The notes beneath the pieces are model-generated. The model saw only the letters and a program-made list of their open reading frames with translations, did not search any database and had not been told where the DNA came from. A stretch of DNA of 64,000 nucleotides from Flavobacterium sp. IB48. GTDB taxonomy: Bacteria > Bacteroidota > Bacteroidia > Flavobacteriales > Flavobacteriaceae. The stretch lies in contig NZ_JAEFCA010000003.1 in NCBI RefSeq assembly GCF_016405855.1, positions 182,253 through 246,252 of the forward strand, written 5' to 3'. Position 1 is the stretch's first letter; the number at the start of each line of letters is the position of its first letter. The translations under genes and the position numbers were made by a program. Of this stretch, positions 53,253 to 61,481 are shown piece by piece.

Positions 53253-53879
53253 ATGATAAAAAGAAATCCATCGGTTTCTGCTGAAAAAACCACAGATGCT
53301 CCAGCAGAAACAGCTGTAGAAACCACTACAGAAGTACAACCAGAAACTAAGACAACGATTAAAAGAACAACAAGAACTGCAACAAAAGCACCTGCGGCAA
53401 AAACGACTACCTCAAGAACTACAGCTGCAAAAGCACCGGCTGCTACTGTAAAACCGGCAGCTAAAACACCAGTAAGAGCGGCTTCTAAAACTACGCCAAG
53501 AGCCACGGTAAAAAAAGTAGCTGCAACTCCTGCAAAAAAAGAACCTATCGTTTCTGAAATTGTAGAAATTAAAACCAATGATGTTTCAGAAAGCAAACCT
53601 GTTGTCACTGTAGAAAAAATTGGCAAAGAAAAAAACGATATAAAATCAAAGCTTAAAGCAAAACTAAAAGCCAAAAAGGAAAAGGATAAGAAAAGAGAAA
53701 AAGCAATTAAAGCAGTTATCAAAAAATTAGAAAAAGCTAAAAAAGAGAAACTAAAAGCTGCTGCGAAGAAAAAAGAAAAAGCTAAAAAAGCAAAAGATAA
53801 AGCTAAAGCTAAAAAAGTTGCGGCAAAGAAAGCTGTCGCTCAGAAAAAGGCTAAGGCAAAAACTAAAAAGAAAAAATAG
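53253..53879 (+). CDS. Histone-H1-like Lys/Ala-rich protein
   Basis: 208 residues of low complexity. The first half is Thr/Ala/Pro/Lys-rich (TATKAPAAKTTTSRTTAAKA), followed by a short acidic stretch, and the C-terminal half is Lys/Ala-rich (KLKAKLKAKKEKDKKREKA). Composition and PAKK/TPAKK-like motifs recall eukaryotic H1 and bacterial histone-like DNA-binding tails. Likely a nucleoid- or nucleic-acid-binding protein. An inverted repeat CTTAACTAAG/CTTGGTTAAG lies upstream at 53164-53224. Orphan in this cluster. Confidence 0.75.
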   Translation: MIKRNPSVSAEKTTDAPAETAVETTTEVQPETKTTIKRTTRTATKAPAAKTTTSRTTAAKAPAATVKPAAKTPVRAASKTTPRATVKKVAATPAKKEPIVSEIVEIKTNDVSESKPVVTVEKIGKEKNDIKSKLKAKLKAKKEKDKKREKAIKAVIKKLEKAKKEKLKAAAKKKEKAKKAKDKAKAKKVAAKKAVAQKKAKAKTKKKK

Positions 53880-53887
53880 TATTCTGA

Positions 53888-53924
53888 GAAAGGTTTGACT
53901 TTTAAAAAGTTAAGCCTTTTTTTC
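53888..53924 (+). terminator. Terminator after the histone-like gene
   Basis: AAAGGTTTGACTTTT pairs with AAAAGTTAAGCCTTT with two mismatches, then a T run. Confidence 0.7.
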
Positions 53925-53941
53925 TTTTTAAAAATACAGTT

Positions 53942-53970
53942 TTGTCATTTCGAGGAAGGAGAAATGACAA
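53942..53970. repeat. Short GTCATTTC palindrome, copy C
   Basis: TTGTCATTTC-gaggaagga-GAAATGACAA. It looks like a reduced version of the 104-106 base copies. Confidence 0.7.
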
Positions 53971-53993
53971 TATTGTGTGAATTCTCAAGAAAC

Positions 53994-55001
53994 CTAACCC
54001 CCAATCGCAATCATACTGCGATTATCAAAATGAAGTGTTGGATCATTTATTTCATTAACGGTTGACATTCCTGCTCTAACTTTCTTTTTGTTTTGAATGG
54101 ATTCTGAAATTAACTCAGTAATCGATTCTCCATTTCTAAAAGCAGTCAGTAAATCGGTTTCTGAATTTGAGAAAAGGCAGTTTTTTATTTTTCCGTCAGC
54201 CGTCAAGCGGATGCGATTGCAGCTGTCACAAAACGGATTTGTTATGGAACTAATAATTCCGAAATCACCTTGAAAGTTTTTTATTTTATAATTTCTTGAA
54301 GTGAAGTTTTTTTCGTCTTCTAATTTTTGAATTTCTTTTGATAAAAATTGAGTTTCTACTAAAGATAAAATTTCTTGCTGCGAAACCATTTTGCTCCTAT
54401 CCCACTCGTTTCCAGCAAACGGCATAAATTCGATAAATCGAACAGAAATTGGCAGAAATTGAGTCAGTTTTACAAAATCTACAATTTCAGTATCATTAAA
54501 ACCTTTTATCAAAACCACATTTACTTTTACCTGAAAATCGTTATTCAAAAGCAAATGCAGATTATCAATTACTTTCTCAAACTGATTTCTAAGCGTTATA
54601 GAATGAAATTTTGAAGCAACTAGGGTATCTAAACTCAAGTTGATTTTCTTAATATTAAATCGTTTTAAAACCTCAATATGGCGGTCAATTAAAATTCCGT
54701 TTGTAGTAATCGAAAGTGAAATTTCTAATTCTGATAATTTAGACACAATTTCAGGAAAATCTTTTCTTAGCAAAGGTTCACCACCTGTTAATCGTATTTT
54801 GTCAACACCATTTTTCACGAAAGTCTGGGCAATGGCAAAAATCTCATCTGCCGTCATTAAACTGGCTTTTGGAGATAAAGCGATTCCATCCGCAGGCATA
54901 CAATACGTACAACGCAAGTTGCATTTTTCCAGCAGTGAAATACGCAAATAATTATGCTTGCGCCCGAAACTATCAGTCAAAATAGTGTTAGAGGCTGTCA
55001 T
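53994..55001 (-). CDS. moaA: GTP 3',8-cyclase MoaA
   Basis: First step of Moco synthesis; radical SAM enzyme. 335 residues. The SAM cluster is EKCNLRCTYCMPADG; the second cluster is in FCDSCNRIRLTADGKIKNCL; the C-terminus ends in IAIGG, the conserved Gly-Gly tail. The ATG at 54999-55001 overlaps the 3' end of moaCB by 14 bases, so translation is probably coupled. Confidence 0.96.
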   Translation of the reverse strand: MTASNTILTDSFGRKHNYLRISLLEKCNLRCTYCMPADGIALSPKASLMTADEIFAIAQTFVKNGVDKIRLTGGEPLLRKDFPEIVSKLSELEISLSITTNGILIDRHIEVLKRFNIKKINLSLDTLVASKFHSITLRNQFEKVIDNLHLLLNNDFQVKVNVVLIKGFNDTEIVDFVKLTQFLPISVRFIEFMPFAGNEWDRSKMVSQQEILSLVETQFLSKEIQKLEDEKNFTSRNYKIKNFQGDFGIISSITNPFCDSCNRIRLTADGKIKNCLFSNSETDLLTAFRNGESITELISESIQNKKKVRAGMSTVNEINDPTLHFDNRSMIAIGG

Positions 55002-55902
55002 GATTTTTTCCTTTTAAAATATGAAAGACATGCATTACATGCGGAAAAACAGCATCCATCGATTCTCTTACTCCGTTTGTTGATCCCGGCAAAGCCAAAA
55101 CCAAAGTTTTGCCTAAAGTTCCTGCAACACTTCGAGAAAGCATTGCATAAGGCATTCTCTGTTGTCCATAATTTCGGATTGCTTCTTCAATTCCTGGAAT
55201 TCTGCTTTCTAAAATTGGCTCTAAAGCTTCAGGCGTAACATCTCTAGGAGACAAACCTGTCCCGCCCGTAAAAATAACCAATTGATTTTCTTTGGCGAAA
55301 GCCTTAGTTTTTTCCTGAATAATAGCTAATTCATCTGGAATAATCTCGTAATGAGAAGTTTCAACTCCGTACGAATCTAATTTTTCTACTATTGTTTTTC
55401 CAGATCTGTCTTCTTTATCACCTGCAAAAATCGAATCAGAACAAACGAAAACTGCGGCTTTAATTACATTCGGGAATTTATTTTTAAAAGACGATTTTCC
55501 GCCTTCTTTATTGATTAGTTTGATGGTTGAAATTTCGATTTCTTTGTCAATTGGCTTTAACATATCATACATTGTAAGCGCTACAATCGATGCGCCATGC
55601 ATGGCTTCAACCTCAACTCCTGTTTTGTAAACAGTTTTTACTTTGAAAATAATATGAATATCTAAACCTTCGATATTGTATTCTACAGCAGTATATTCAA
55701 TTGGAAGCGGATGACAATCTGGAATAGACAAATGCGTATTTTTAACCGCAAACAATCCTGCAGTTTTTGCCATTTCGAACACGTTTCCTTTTGGCACTAA
55801 ATTATTGACAACAGCATCAATTGTTTCTTGTTTGCTTACTTTTACAATTGCGGTTGCTGTTGCGACTCTTAAAGTGCTTATTTTATGCGTAATATCTACC
55901 AT
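54988..55902 (-). CDS. Bifunctional MoaC/MoaB-type Moco synthesis protein
   Basis: 304 residues. N-terminal MoaC domain (about 1-150) with KTGVEVEAMHGASIVALTMY, finishing cyclic pyranopterin monophosphate. C-terminal MoaB/MogA-like domain (about 155-300) with VFVCSDSIFAGDKEDRSGKT and TGGTGLSPRDVTPEAL, which adenylylates molybdopterin. A known Bacteroidota fusion; no separate moaB or moaC is in the cluster. Overlaps moaA. Confidence 0.95.
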   Translation of the reverse strand: MVDITHKISTLRVATATAIVKVSKQETIDAVVNNLVPKGNVFEMAKTAGLFAVKNTHLSIPDCHPLPIEYTAVEYNIEGLDIHIIFKVKTVYKTGVEVEAMHGASIVALTMYDMLKPIDKEIEISTIKLINKEGGKSSFKNKFPNVIKAAVFVCSDSIFAGDKEDRSGKTIVEKLDSYGVETSHYEIIPDELAIIQEKTKAFAKENQLVIFTGGTGLSPRDVTPEALEPILESRIPGIEEAIRNYGQQRMPYAMLSRSVAGTLGKTLVLALPGSTNGVRESMDAVFPHVMHVFHILKGKNHDSL

Positions 55903-55911
55903 TATAATTTC

Positions 55912-56343
55912 TTACGTATTTTGTTTCCAAGTGAATGTATCATTTTCAAACATTTCTTTACCAAAAATCGGCACATCGGTTTTTATCCAGTTTACAATTG
56001 CTTCTGTGGCTTCATAAACCTGTTTGCGACGCGTTGCCGAAACAAAAACGAACAAACAGATTTCACCTGCTTTTACAACGCCCAAACTGTGGTAAATGTG
56101 CATGCAAGTTAAATCGAATTTGGCAAAGGCCTTTTCGCGAATGGCATACAAAGCTTCATTTGCCATGTCTTTATAGGCCGAATAATCGATTGCTACGACT
56201 GTGTTATCATGAATAACATCGGCACGAACTTGTCCCAGAAAAATATTATGCGCTCCAATCGTATGTTTTGATTGATGTTTAGTGATTGATTCTGCAATAA
56301 ACTCAGGAGCAATTGGTCCTTCTACAAATACATTTTTACTCAT
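55912..56343 (-). CDS. moaE: Molybdopterin synthase large subunit MoaE
   Basis: 143 residues from ATG 56341-56343 (a GTG 24 bases upstream is open but less likely). GAHNIFLGQVRADVIHDNTV, HIYHSLGVVKAGEICLFVFV and RRKQVYEATEAIVNWIKTDV (active-site Lys region). Pairs with MoaD, encoded further upstream in the same operon. 9 bases from moaCB. Confidence 0.95.
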   Translation of the reverse strand: MSKNVFVEGPIAPEFIAESITKHQSKHTIGAHNIFLGQVRADVIHDNTVVAIDYSAYKDMANEALYAIREKAFAKFDLTCMHIYHSLGVVKAGEICLFVFVSATRRKQVYEATEAIVNWIKTDVPIFGKEMFENDTFTWKQNT

Positions 56344-56360
56344 TTTTTTTATGTTTTTTT

Positions 56361-56430
56361 TTGCCACAGATTATATGGATTAAAATGATTTTTCTTTTGC
56401 CACGAATTACACGAATTTTCACGAATTAAA
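56361..56430. repeat. TTGCCACAGATTA / TTGCCACGAATTACACG arms, unpaired
   Basis: Left arms of two repeat families in tandem (56361 and about 56397), directly followed by palindrome copy D. Confidence 0.55.
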
Positions 56431-56438
56431 ACTCAATA

Positions 56439-56542
56439 TTGTCATTTCGACAAAGGAGAAATCTTCGCAAGGAACTCCTCACAGTAATTCACCAATCTTT
56501 GTCGAGCTACTCGCGAAGATTTCTCCTTCGTCGAAATGACAA
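56439..56542. repeat. GTCATTTCGACAAAGGAG palindrome, copy D
   Basis: 104 bases; arms TTGTCATTTCGACAAAGGAG and CTCCTTCGTCGAAATGACAA. The stem sequence differs from copies A/B on both arms, keeping nearly all pairs. Lies between moeB and moaE. Confidence 0.8.
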
Positions 56543-56569
56543 ACTAGACGAACATTTTAAAACCTATGA

Positions 56570-57643
56570 CTATATTTTTATTTCTTGTAATAACTGCTTC
56601 ATTGCTAAAGCGCCTCCAGCAATGCTTTTTATATTTTTAAATTGATATTTTTGAAGCAATTCGGCCGCAATTTTACTTCTAATTCCAGATTGGCAAAAAA
56701 CGTAAATAGTTTGATTTGAATTCAATTTTTTAATTTGATTTTCTAAATGCAGCAACGGAATTTGAATACTATTTTTCAATTTGATTTTTGGCGCTTCATC
56801 TTCATTTCGAACATCTAAAAAAAGAACCTCATCGTTTTCTATTTCATTCAAAAGAAATTCAAATTTTACTTCTTCAATCTGATTTTCAGATGAATTGTAT
56901 TTCTGTTCGAAATCTTCTTTGTTCATTTCTAATTTTGAACTCTTTTCGAAATCATACTTCTGCTGTTCGTTATTTAAAATAGTATAAACCAGAATTTTTC
57001 CACTCAAAACTTCACCAACTCCAAGAATTATTTTTAGAACTTCATTGGCCTGAAACATTCCGATAATTCCAACGGAAACTCCAATTACGCCAGCATCTTC
57101 ACAATTTGCCGCATTCGAATTTTCATCAGGATACAAACATCTGTAAGTTGGTCCGTATTGATAATTGAAAACTGAAACTTGTCCTTGGAATCTAAAAATA
57201 GATCCGTAAACCATTGGTTTATTGCTCACTAGACAAGCATCATTAATTAAGTATTTTATCGAAATATTGTCTGTTGCATCAACAATAATATCGTATTTTT
57301 CGAACAATGAAATTGCATTTTTTCCAGATAATTTTTCTTCAAAAACATTCACTTTCACTTCCGGATTCAGTTCTGAAAGCATTGCTTTTGCTTCTATAAC
57401 TTTTCTTTTTCCAACCGCCGAAGTTTTATAAATTACTTGTCTATGAAGATTGGAAACTTCAATAAGATCATCATCTACAATCCCAATTTCGCCGATTCCT
57501 GCAGCAGCTAGATAAGGCAGAATTGAAGCAGCCAAACCTCCAGCACCAATTACCAAAACTTTAGATTTCAGTAATTTGTACTGACCAATATCTCCAATTT
57601 CAGGAAGTATAATTTGTCTCTTATATCGTTCCGTTTCACTCAT
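56570..57643 (-). CDS. moeB: MoeB/ThiF-family adenylyltransferase with rhodanese domain
   Basis: Activates the C-terminal glycine of MoaD by adenylation and may transfer sulfur. 357 residues from ATG 57641-57643. ERYKRQIILPEIGDIGQYKL, VIGAGGLAASILPYLAAAGI, VDDDLIEVSNLHRQVIYKTS and the IIVDATDNISIKYLINDACL core. The C-terminal rhodanese domain has IYVFCQSGIRSKIAAELL with its active Cys. 10 bases after moaD. Confidence 0.93.
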   Translation of the reverse strand: MSETERYKRQIILPEIGDIGQYKLLKSKVLVIGAGGLAASILPYLAAAGIGEIGIVDDDLIEVSNLHRQVIYKTSAVGKRKVIEAKAMLSELNPEVKVNVFEEKLSGKNAISLFEKYDIIVDATDNISIKYLINDACLVSNKPMVYGSIFRFQGQVSVFNYQYGPTYRCLYPDENSNAANCEDAGVIGVSVGIIGMFQANEVLKIILGVGEVLSGKILVYTILNNEQQKYDFEKSSKLEMNKEDFEQKYNSSENQIEEVKFEFLLNEIENDEVLFLDVRNEDEAPKIKLKNSIQIPLLHLENQIKKLNSNQTIYVFCQSGIRSKIAAELLQKYQFKNIKSIAGGALAMKQLLQEIKI

Positions 57644-57653
57644 AAAATTGTTT

Positions 57654-57893
57654 TTAACCTCCGGCAAATGGCGGCAATAAAGCCACAATATCGCTAGTTT
57701 TCAATGTATAATCTACTTCTTTTGAAACTATTTTTTGATTTACTGCAACGCTAAAAGTTAGTGATTCGAACTCATATTTTTGGCTTAAATTCTGCAAAAG
57801 TCTCTGCAATGATAATTCTTCTGAAAAAGATAATTTTTCAAATTCACATTTTGTTTTCTCAGCAACAGCTCCAAAATATTTAACCTCGATCAT
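57654..57893 (-). CDS. moaD: Molybdopterin synthase small subunit MoaD
   Basis: 79 residues, ubiquitin-like fold, ends in LLPPFAGG with the C-terminal Gly-Gly that is thiocarboxylated. VKYFGAVAEKTKCEFEKLSF at the N-terminus. 2 bases after cobA, 10 bases before moeB. Confidence 0.94.
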   Translation of the reverse strand: MIEVKYFGAVAEKTKCEFEKLSFSEELSLQRLLQNLSQKYEFESLTFSVAVNQKIVSKEVDYTLKTSDIVALLPPFAGG

Positions 57894-57895
57894 TT

Positions 57896-58684
57896 TTATA
57901 AATTTAAATTTTGAAAAATGAATTCATCATCAAAATGCTCCTGAAAATATTCTGTCAGTTTTGATGTGTTTTTCACCACTTCACCAATCACGATAATCGC
58001 AGGTGATGAAATATTCTTTTCGGATACCAATTTAGTAATTGTACTTATAGTTCCGATTGCTTTTTGTTCTGAATTTTTTGTTCCGTTTTGAATAATTGCG
58101 ACTGGAAGGTCGTCATTTCTATTCTCTTGATAAATCGAAATAATCTCATTTAATTTATGCATGCCCATCAAAATAACCACAGTCGCAGCCGATTTTGATG
58201 CTAAATGAACATCTTTTGATAATTCGTGATTTGAAGTTGTTCCCGTTATAACCCAAAAGCTTTCAGCAATTTTACGTTGTGTCAAACTGATTCCAGCTGT
58301 TGCTGGAACGCCCAAAGCAGACGAAATTCCTGGAACGACAGCGGTTTCTAAGCCAAATTTTACCGCGTAATCAATTTCTTCGCTTCCTCTTCCAAAAATA
58401 AAAGAATCTCCTCCTTTTAAACGAACCACATGTCCGTGAAGATTTGCCATTGAAACTATCAAATCGTTAATTTGATCTTGCGTGTAGGCGTGACAGCCTA
58501 AACGTTTACCGACAAAAACAATTTCTGCATTTGATGCATATTCTAGCAATTCTTCGTTTACCAGAGCATCGTACAGAACTACATCGGCGCTTTCTAAAGC
58601 TTTAATTGCTTTTAATGTAATCAATTCAACATCGCCTGGACCTGCGCCTACTATCGTCAATTTTGGTGTTTTTGAATTTCGCAT
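57896..58684 (-). CDS. cobA: Uroporphyrinogen-III C-methyltransferase
   Basis: Makes precorrin-2, the precursor of the sirohaem needed by NirB. 262 residues. LTIVGAGPGDVELITLKAIK, KRLGCHAYTQDQINDLIV, VRLKGGDSFIFGRGSEEID, AVVPGISSALGVPATAGI. No fused CysG dehydrogenase/chelatase domain. Its place inside the Moco operon ties sirohaem supply to nitrate assimilation. Confidence 0.95.
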   Translation of the reverse strand: MRNSKTPKLTIVGAGPGDVELITLKAIKALESADVVLYDALVNEELLEYASNAEIVFVGKRLGCHAYTQDQINDLIVSMANLHGHVVRLKGGDSFIFGRGSEEIDYAVKFGLETAVVPGISSALGVPATAGISLTQRKIAESFWVITGTTSNHELSKDVHLASKSAATVVILMGMHKLNEIISIYQENRNDDLPVAIIQNGTKNSEQKAIGTISTITKLVSEKNISSPAIIVIGEVVKNTSKLTEYFQEHFDDEFIFQNLNL

Positions 58685-58690
58685 AGTCTT

Positions 58691-59260
58691 TTAAGTTAAA
58701 TTGATATTTAGATCATTCAATTCGTCAGCCGAATTAATATTGGTTAAATGGAAGTTTTCACTTTCTTCTATATTGATGATTTGATGAGGCAATTTTGCCA
58801 ACAAATCCATCATTTTTAATTCATTCGAATCAATTGCTTCTTTAATGGCTGCAACAATATTTTTGGAATAAATTCCAATTAAGGGATGTGTTTTGCTTTC
58901 GGATGCAAAAACTGTTATCTCAGCTTCTTTGGTATGTTTTGAAATTAATTCTTGCAATAATTCTGTTGAAATTAATGGAATATCACAACTTAAAATCAGA
59001 TTAAATTTGGTTTCCGAATGTGACAATGCCGTGAAAATTCCGCCTAAAGGCCCTTTATCTGCAATTAAATCGGGAATTTTTTCATAACCCAAATAATCGT
59101 ATTCTTTTGATGATGTAATCAATTTAATTCGATCCGTAATAGGCAAAATCGCCTGAATAATGTGTTCGATAAATGGCTTACCTTGAAACAAAACCAATCC
59201 TTTTTCTGACTGCATTCTGGTGCTTTTTCCTCCGCAAAGAATAAATACTGATATTTTCAT
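58691..59260 (-). CDS. mobA: Molybdenum cofactor guanylyltransferase MobA
   Basis: Adds GMP to Mo-molybdopterin to form MGD. 189 residues. ILCGGKSTRMQSEKGLVLFQ (nucleotide loop with Lys), IPDLIADKGPLGGIFTALSH, LILSCDIPLISTELLQELI, HPLIGIYSKNIV. It matches the needs of the DMSO-reductase-type nitrate reductase. 6 bases before cobA. Confidence 0.94.
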   Translation of the reverse strand: MKISVFILCGGKSTRMQSEKGLVLFQGKPFIEHIIQAILPITDRIKLITSSKEYDYLGYEKIPDLIADKGPLGGIFTALSHSETKFNLILSCDIPLISTELLQELISKHTKEAEITVFASESKTHPLIGIYSKNIVAAIKEAIDSNELKMMDLLAKLPHQIINIEESENFHLTNINSADELNDLNINLT

Positions 59261-59379
59261 GGTTTCTTTCTTTTTCAGGTTTCAAGCTATATGCTTTATT
59301 TATAAAACGCTTTTCAATATTAGAAATAGAATTGCTGTTCTCTTTCTATTTGTTTCTTTCTTCTATCTTTCTACAAAAT

Positions 59380-60552
59380 TTAATCAATTGGCAGAATCGT
59401 TACCGATGAACCTTTTTTTATGTTTTCAACATCATGCGGAACGATTACTAACCCATTCGCTATAGCGAAAGTATTTAGCATTGCCGAACTTTGTCCTTCT
59501 AGAATTTCAACGCTGCTTTCATTATATAATGCTTTTAAGAAAAGTGTTTTTCCTGTAGTATTAGTAATCTGATTCTGTAACTTACGGACAATTTTTGGCA
59601 AATGCGTATTAGAAAATCCCATTTTGTTTTTAACCGCAGGATATACGTAGATATAAAAATTAGTTAATGACGATGCTGGATTTCCTGGTAAGGCAAATAC
59701 TAAAGTATCTTTTTTAGCACCAAAAAACATGGGTTTTCCAGGTTTCTGATTGATTTTATAAAAAAGCTCTTGTACTCCATTTTTCAATAATGCTTCTTTT
59801 ACAAAGTCATAATCGCCAACCGAAATTCCGCCAGAAATTAATACAATATCATTCTTTTTAAGGATGGACTGTAATGCTTTTTTAGTCGCTTTTAGATTGT
59901 CTTTAACGGTATGAACTTTAACTTTATTAATTCCGATTGTCTGAAGTGCAGCTTGCAACATTACTGAATTGCTTTCGTAAATTTTTCCTTTTGGAAGTTT
60001 TTTTCCTGGTTTTATCAATTCATTTCCAGTAATCAAAATGGCGATTTTGGGCTTTTTATAAACTGTTATTTCTGTAATTCCTAAACAAGCTAAAAAACCA
60101 ATTGCTGCAGGAGTAATCAATGTATTGGCATCAAAAACAACATCTTCAGCATTAATCTGTTCACCTTTATTTCTTACGTTGGCAAAAGCTTCTGGTTTTT
60201 TGGCTATCAAAATCGAATCTTCATTAGCCATAACATGCTCTTGCATTACAACAGTATCTGCTTTTTTAGGAACATAAGCTCCTGTAAAAATACGTACTGC
60301 TTCATTTTCTTTTAGTTTTATATTGTTATGATCTCCCGCTTTAGAAGTTCCAACCACATCAAATTGATGCCTAATAGAATGTGTAAAAGCATAACCGTCC
60401 ATTGCTGATTGGCGAAACGGTGGCATTGAAATAGGCGAATAAACTGTTTCTGCCAAAATATATCCTAACGCTTTACTCACCGAAATTTTCTGCGTTGATA
60501 AAACCGAACTATTTGCCGCAACAATTTCTAAGGCTTCTTTTACTTCTATCAT
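59380..60552 (-). CDS. moeA: Molybdopterin molybdotransferase MoeA
   Basis: Inserts molybdate into adenylylated molybdopterin. 390 residues. SMPPFRQSAMDGYAFTHSIR, AVRIFTGAYVPKKADTVVMQ, TGNELIKPGKKLPKGKIYES, SGGISVGDYDFVKEALLKNG and FALPGNPASSLTNFYIYVYP. First gene of the Moco operon; 119 bases separate it from mobA. Its promoter carries the shared palindrome. Confidence 0.96.
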   Translation of the reverse strand: MIEVKEALEIVAANSSVLSTQKISVSKALGYILAETVYSPISMPPFRQSAMDGYAFTHSIRHQFDVVGTSKAGDHNNIKLKENEAVRIFTGAYVPKKADTVVMQEHVMANEDSILIAKKPEAFANVRNKGEQINAEDVVFDANTLITPAAIGFLACLGITEITVYKKPKIAILITGNELIKPGKKLPKGKIYESNSVMLQAALQTIGINKVKVHTVKDNLKATKKALQSILKKNDIVLISGGISVGDYDFVKEALLKNGVQELFYKINQKPGKPMFFGAKKDTLVFALPGNPASSLTNFYIYVYPAVKNKMGFSNTHLPKIVRKLQNQITNTTGKTLFLKALYNESSVEILEGQSSAMLNTFAIANGLVIVPHDVENIKKGSSVTILPID

Positions 60553-60571
60553 TTTCTTTTTAATTATAAAA

Positions 60572-60589
60572 CTAAGTAAAAATACTTAT
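60572..60589 (-). promoter_or_regulatory. Shared palindrome at the moeA promoter
   Basis: CTAAGTA-AAAA-TACTTAT, AAGTA-N4-TACTT core, 20 bases before the moeA start and just downstream of its -7 element. Confidence 0.6.
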
Positions 60590-60591
60590 TA

Positions 60592-60599
60592 CAAATATA
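60592..60599 (-). promoter_or_regulatory. -7 element of the moeA promoter
   Basis: Minus strand TATATTTG, within AATACTTATATTTG, the same 14 bases as at nirB. Confidence 0.6.
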
Positions 60600-60959
60600 A
60601 GTATTTATCATTAGGTTGGTTCAAAAAATTCTATTTTCTTTTAATACCTATAAAATTACTTTAATTTATTCAAAATCAACTTTAAATTCTTATTTAGATT
60701 TTACAAAATTAAAACTAGAAATTGCTCTACAGAGCTTTTTTACTTCATTTGAAATTCAAAAAAACCATTTTAAAGGGAATTTAAGAATAAAAAACAAGAG
60801 TAAATTACTACAATTTTGCATGGTTTTTAAATTATTCTTTAACAATTATCTCAAACTCAATTATCTTATCAAGTCCTTTAAAATAAGGCATTCGCAAAAA
60901 ATAAGGATATTTCACAAGGCTTGTAGCAGCATATTTTTCAAAAAAAGTGCATCAAATTT

Positions 60960-60989
60960 TTGGTTTTTATTATATAAAATTTAACTTTG
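60960..60989 (+). promoter_or_regulatory. Promoter of the susC-like leader
   Basis: TTG (60960-60962), 19 bases, TAACTTTG (60982-60989); full match to the flavobacterial consensus. Predicts a leader of about 485 nt before the susC ATG. The stretch 60600-60959 upstream has no supported gene. Confidence 0.6.
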
Positions 60990-61043
60990 TCTATAGGATT
61001 AGTAGAGTTTAAAATAGTATTTCAAACCTTAAAAACTATTATT

Positions 61044-61130
61044 GTGAAAACAACAGAAAGCATATCGCGTTACATTCTTCGTAAAAACTACACTTATAGC
61101 ACTATTTGTTATATGTGTATCTGTTGTTAA
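61044..61130 (+). CDS. Possible leader peptide 1, Cys-rich C-terminus
   Basis: GTG-started 28-codon frame ending in CYMCICC directly before TAA. An internal ATG at 61113 would give just MCICC. The first part (KTTESISRYILRKN) is ordinary. A T-tailed hairpin follows (61147-61180). Function as a ribosome-sensing leader is inferred only. Confidence 0.3.
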   Translation: MKTTESISRYILRKNYTYSTICYMCICC

Positions 61131-61146
61131 TAATCTACATATTTTG

Positions 61147-61180
61147 TTTGCCTTTAGATTTCATATCGAAGCAAATCTTT
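61147..61180 (+). terminator. Possible attenuator hairpin after leader peptide 1
   Basis: TTTGC (61147-61151) pairs with GCAAA (61171-61175), with partial inner pairing GAT/ATC, followed by TCTTTT. Confidence 0.35.
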
Positions 61181-61314
61181 TAAAACACCACCAAAAATAT
61201 TTACTGAATTTAACCAAAGGTCTCTTTCGATGCAATTATTTGTATTGGAGCAGATTCTTGAAACTATATCTATTATTCAATAAATTAAATAACTAACAAT
61301 TAAAAAAAACTAAA

Positions 61315-61347
61315 ATGAAAACAATGCAAAGCTGTTGCTGTAAATAA
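61315..61347 (+). CDS. Possible leader peptide 2, MKTMQSCCCK
   Basis: 10 codons, ATG 61315 to TAA 61345-61347, with three consecutive Cys codons two codons before the stop. 134 bases upstream of the susC ATG and immediately ahead of a strong hairpin. Too short for automatic gene callers. Confidence 0.45.
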   Translation: MKTMQSCCCK

Positions 61348-61352
61348 AAAAA

Positions 61353-61378
61353 GCCATTTCTGCGGCAACAGAAATGGC
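61353..61378 (+). promoter_or_regulatory. Stem-loop just after leader peptide 2
   Basis: Perfect 10-bp stem GCCATTTCTG / CAGAAATGGC around CGGCAA. The outer AAGCC (61351) could alternatively pair with GGCTT (61381-61385). A further hairpin GAGTGCTGT/ACAGTGCTC with two GU pairs lies at 61422-61443. Confidence 0.6.
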
Positions 61379-61481
61379 GAGGCTTAAAGAAACATTTATC
61401 ACTAAATCAAGAACACTTTTAGAGTGCTGTATAAACAGTGCTCAGGGCGTCTTGTTAATTACTTAAAACCAGTACAAAGAA

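Noticed and set aside
53231..53722. 163-codon minus-strand frame
   Set aside because: It is the antisense of the Lys/Ala-rich histone-like gene; its hydrophobic Ala/Val/Phe look is only the complement of Lys and Ala codons.
60616..60984. 122-codon open frame upstream of the susC leader
   Set aside because: Composition is AT-driven (Phe, Leu, Lys, Ile), no domain or signal is seen, and its 3' end overlaps the leader promoter. Probably chance.
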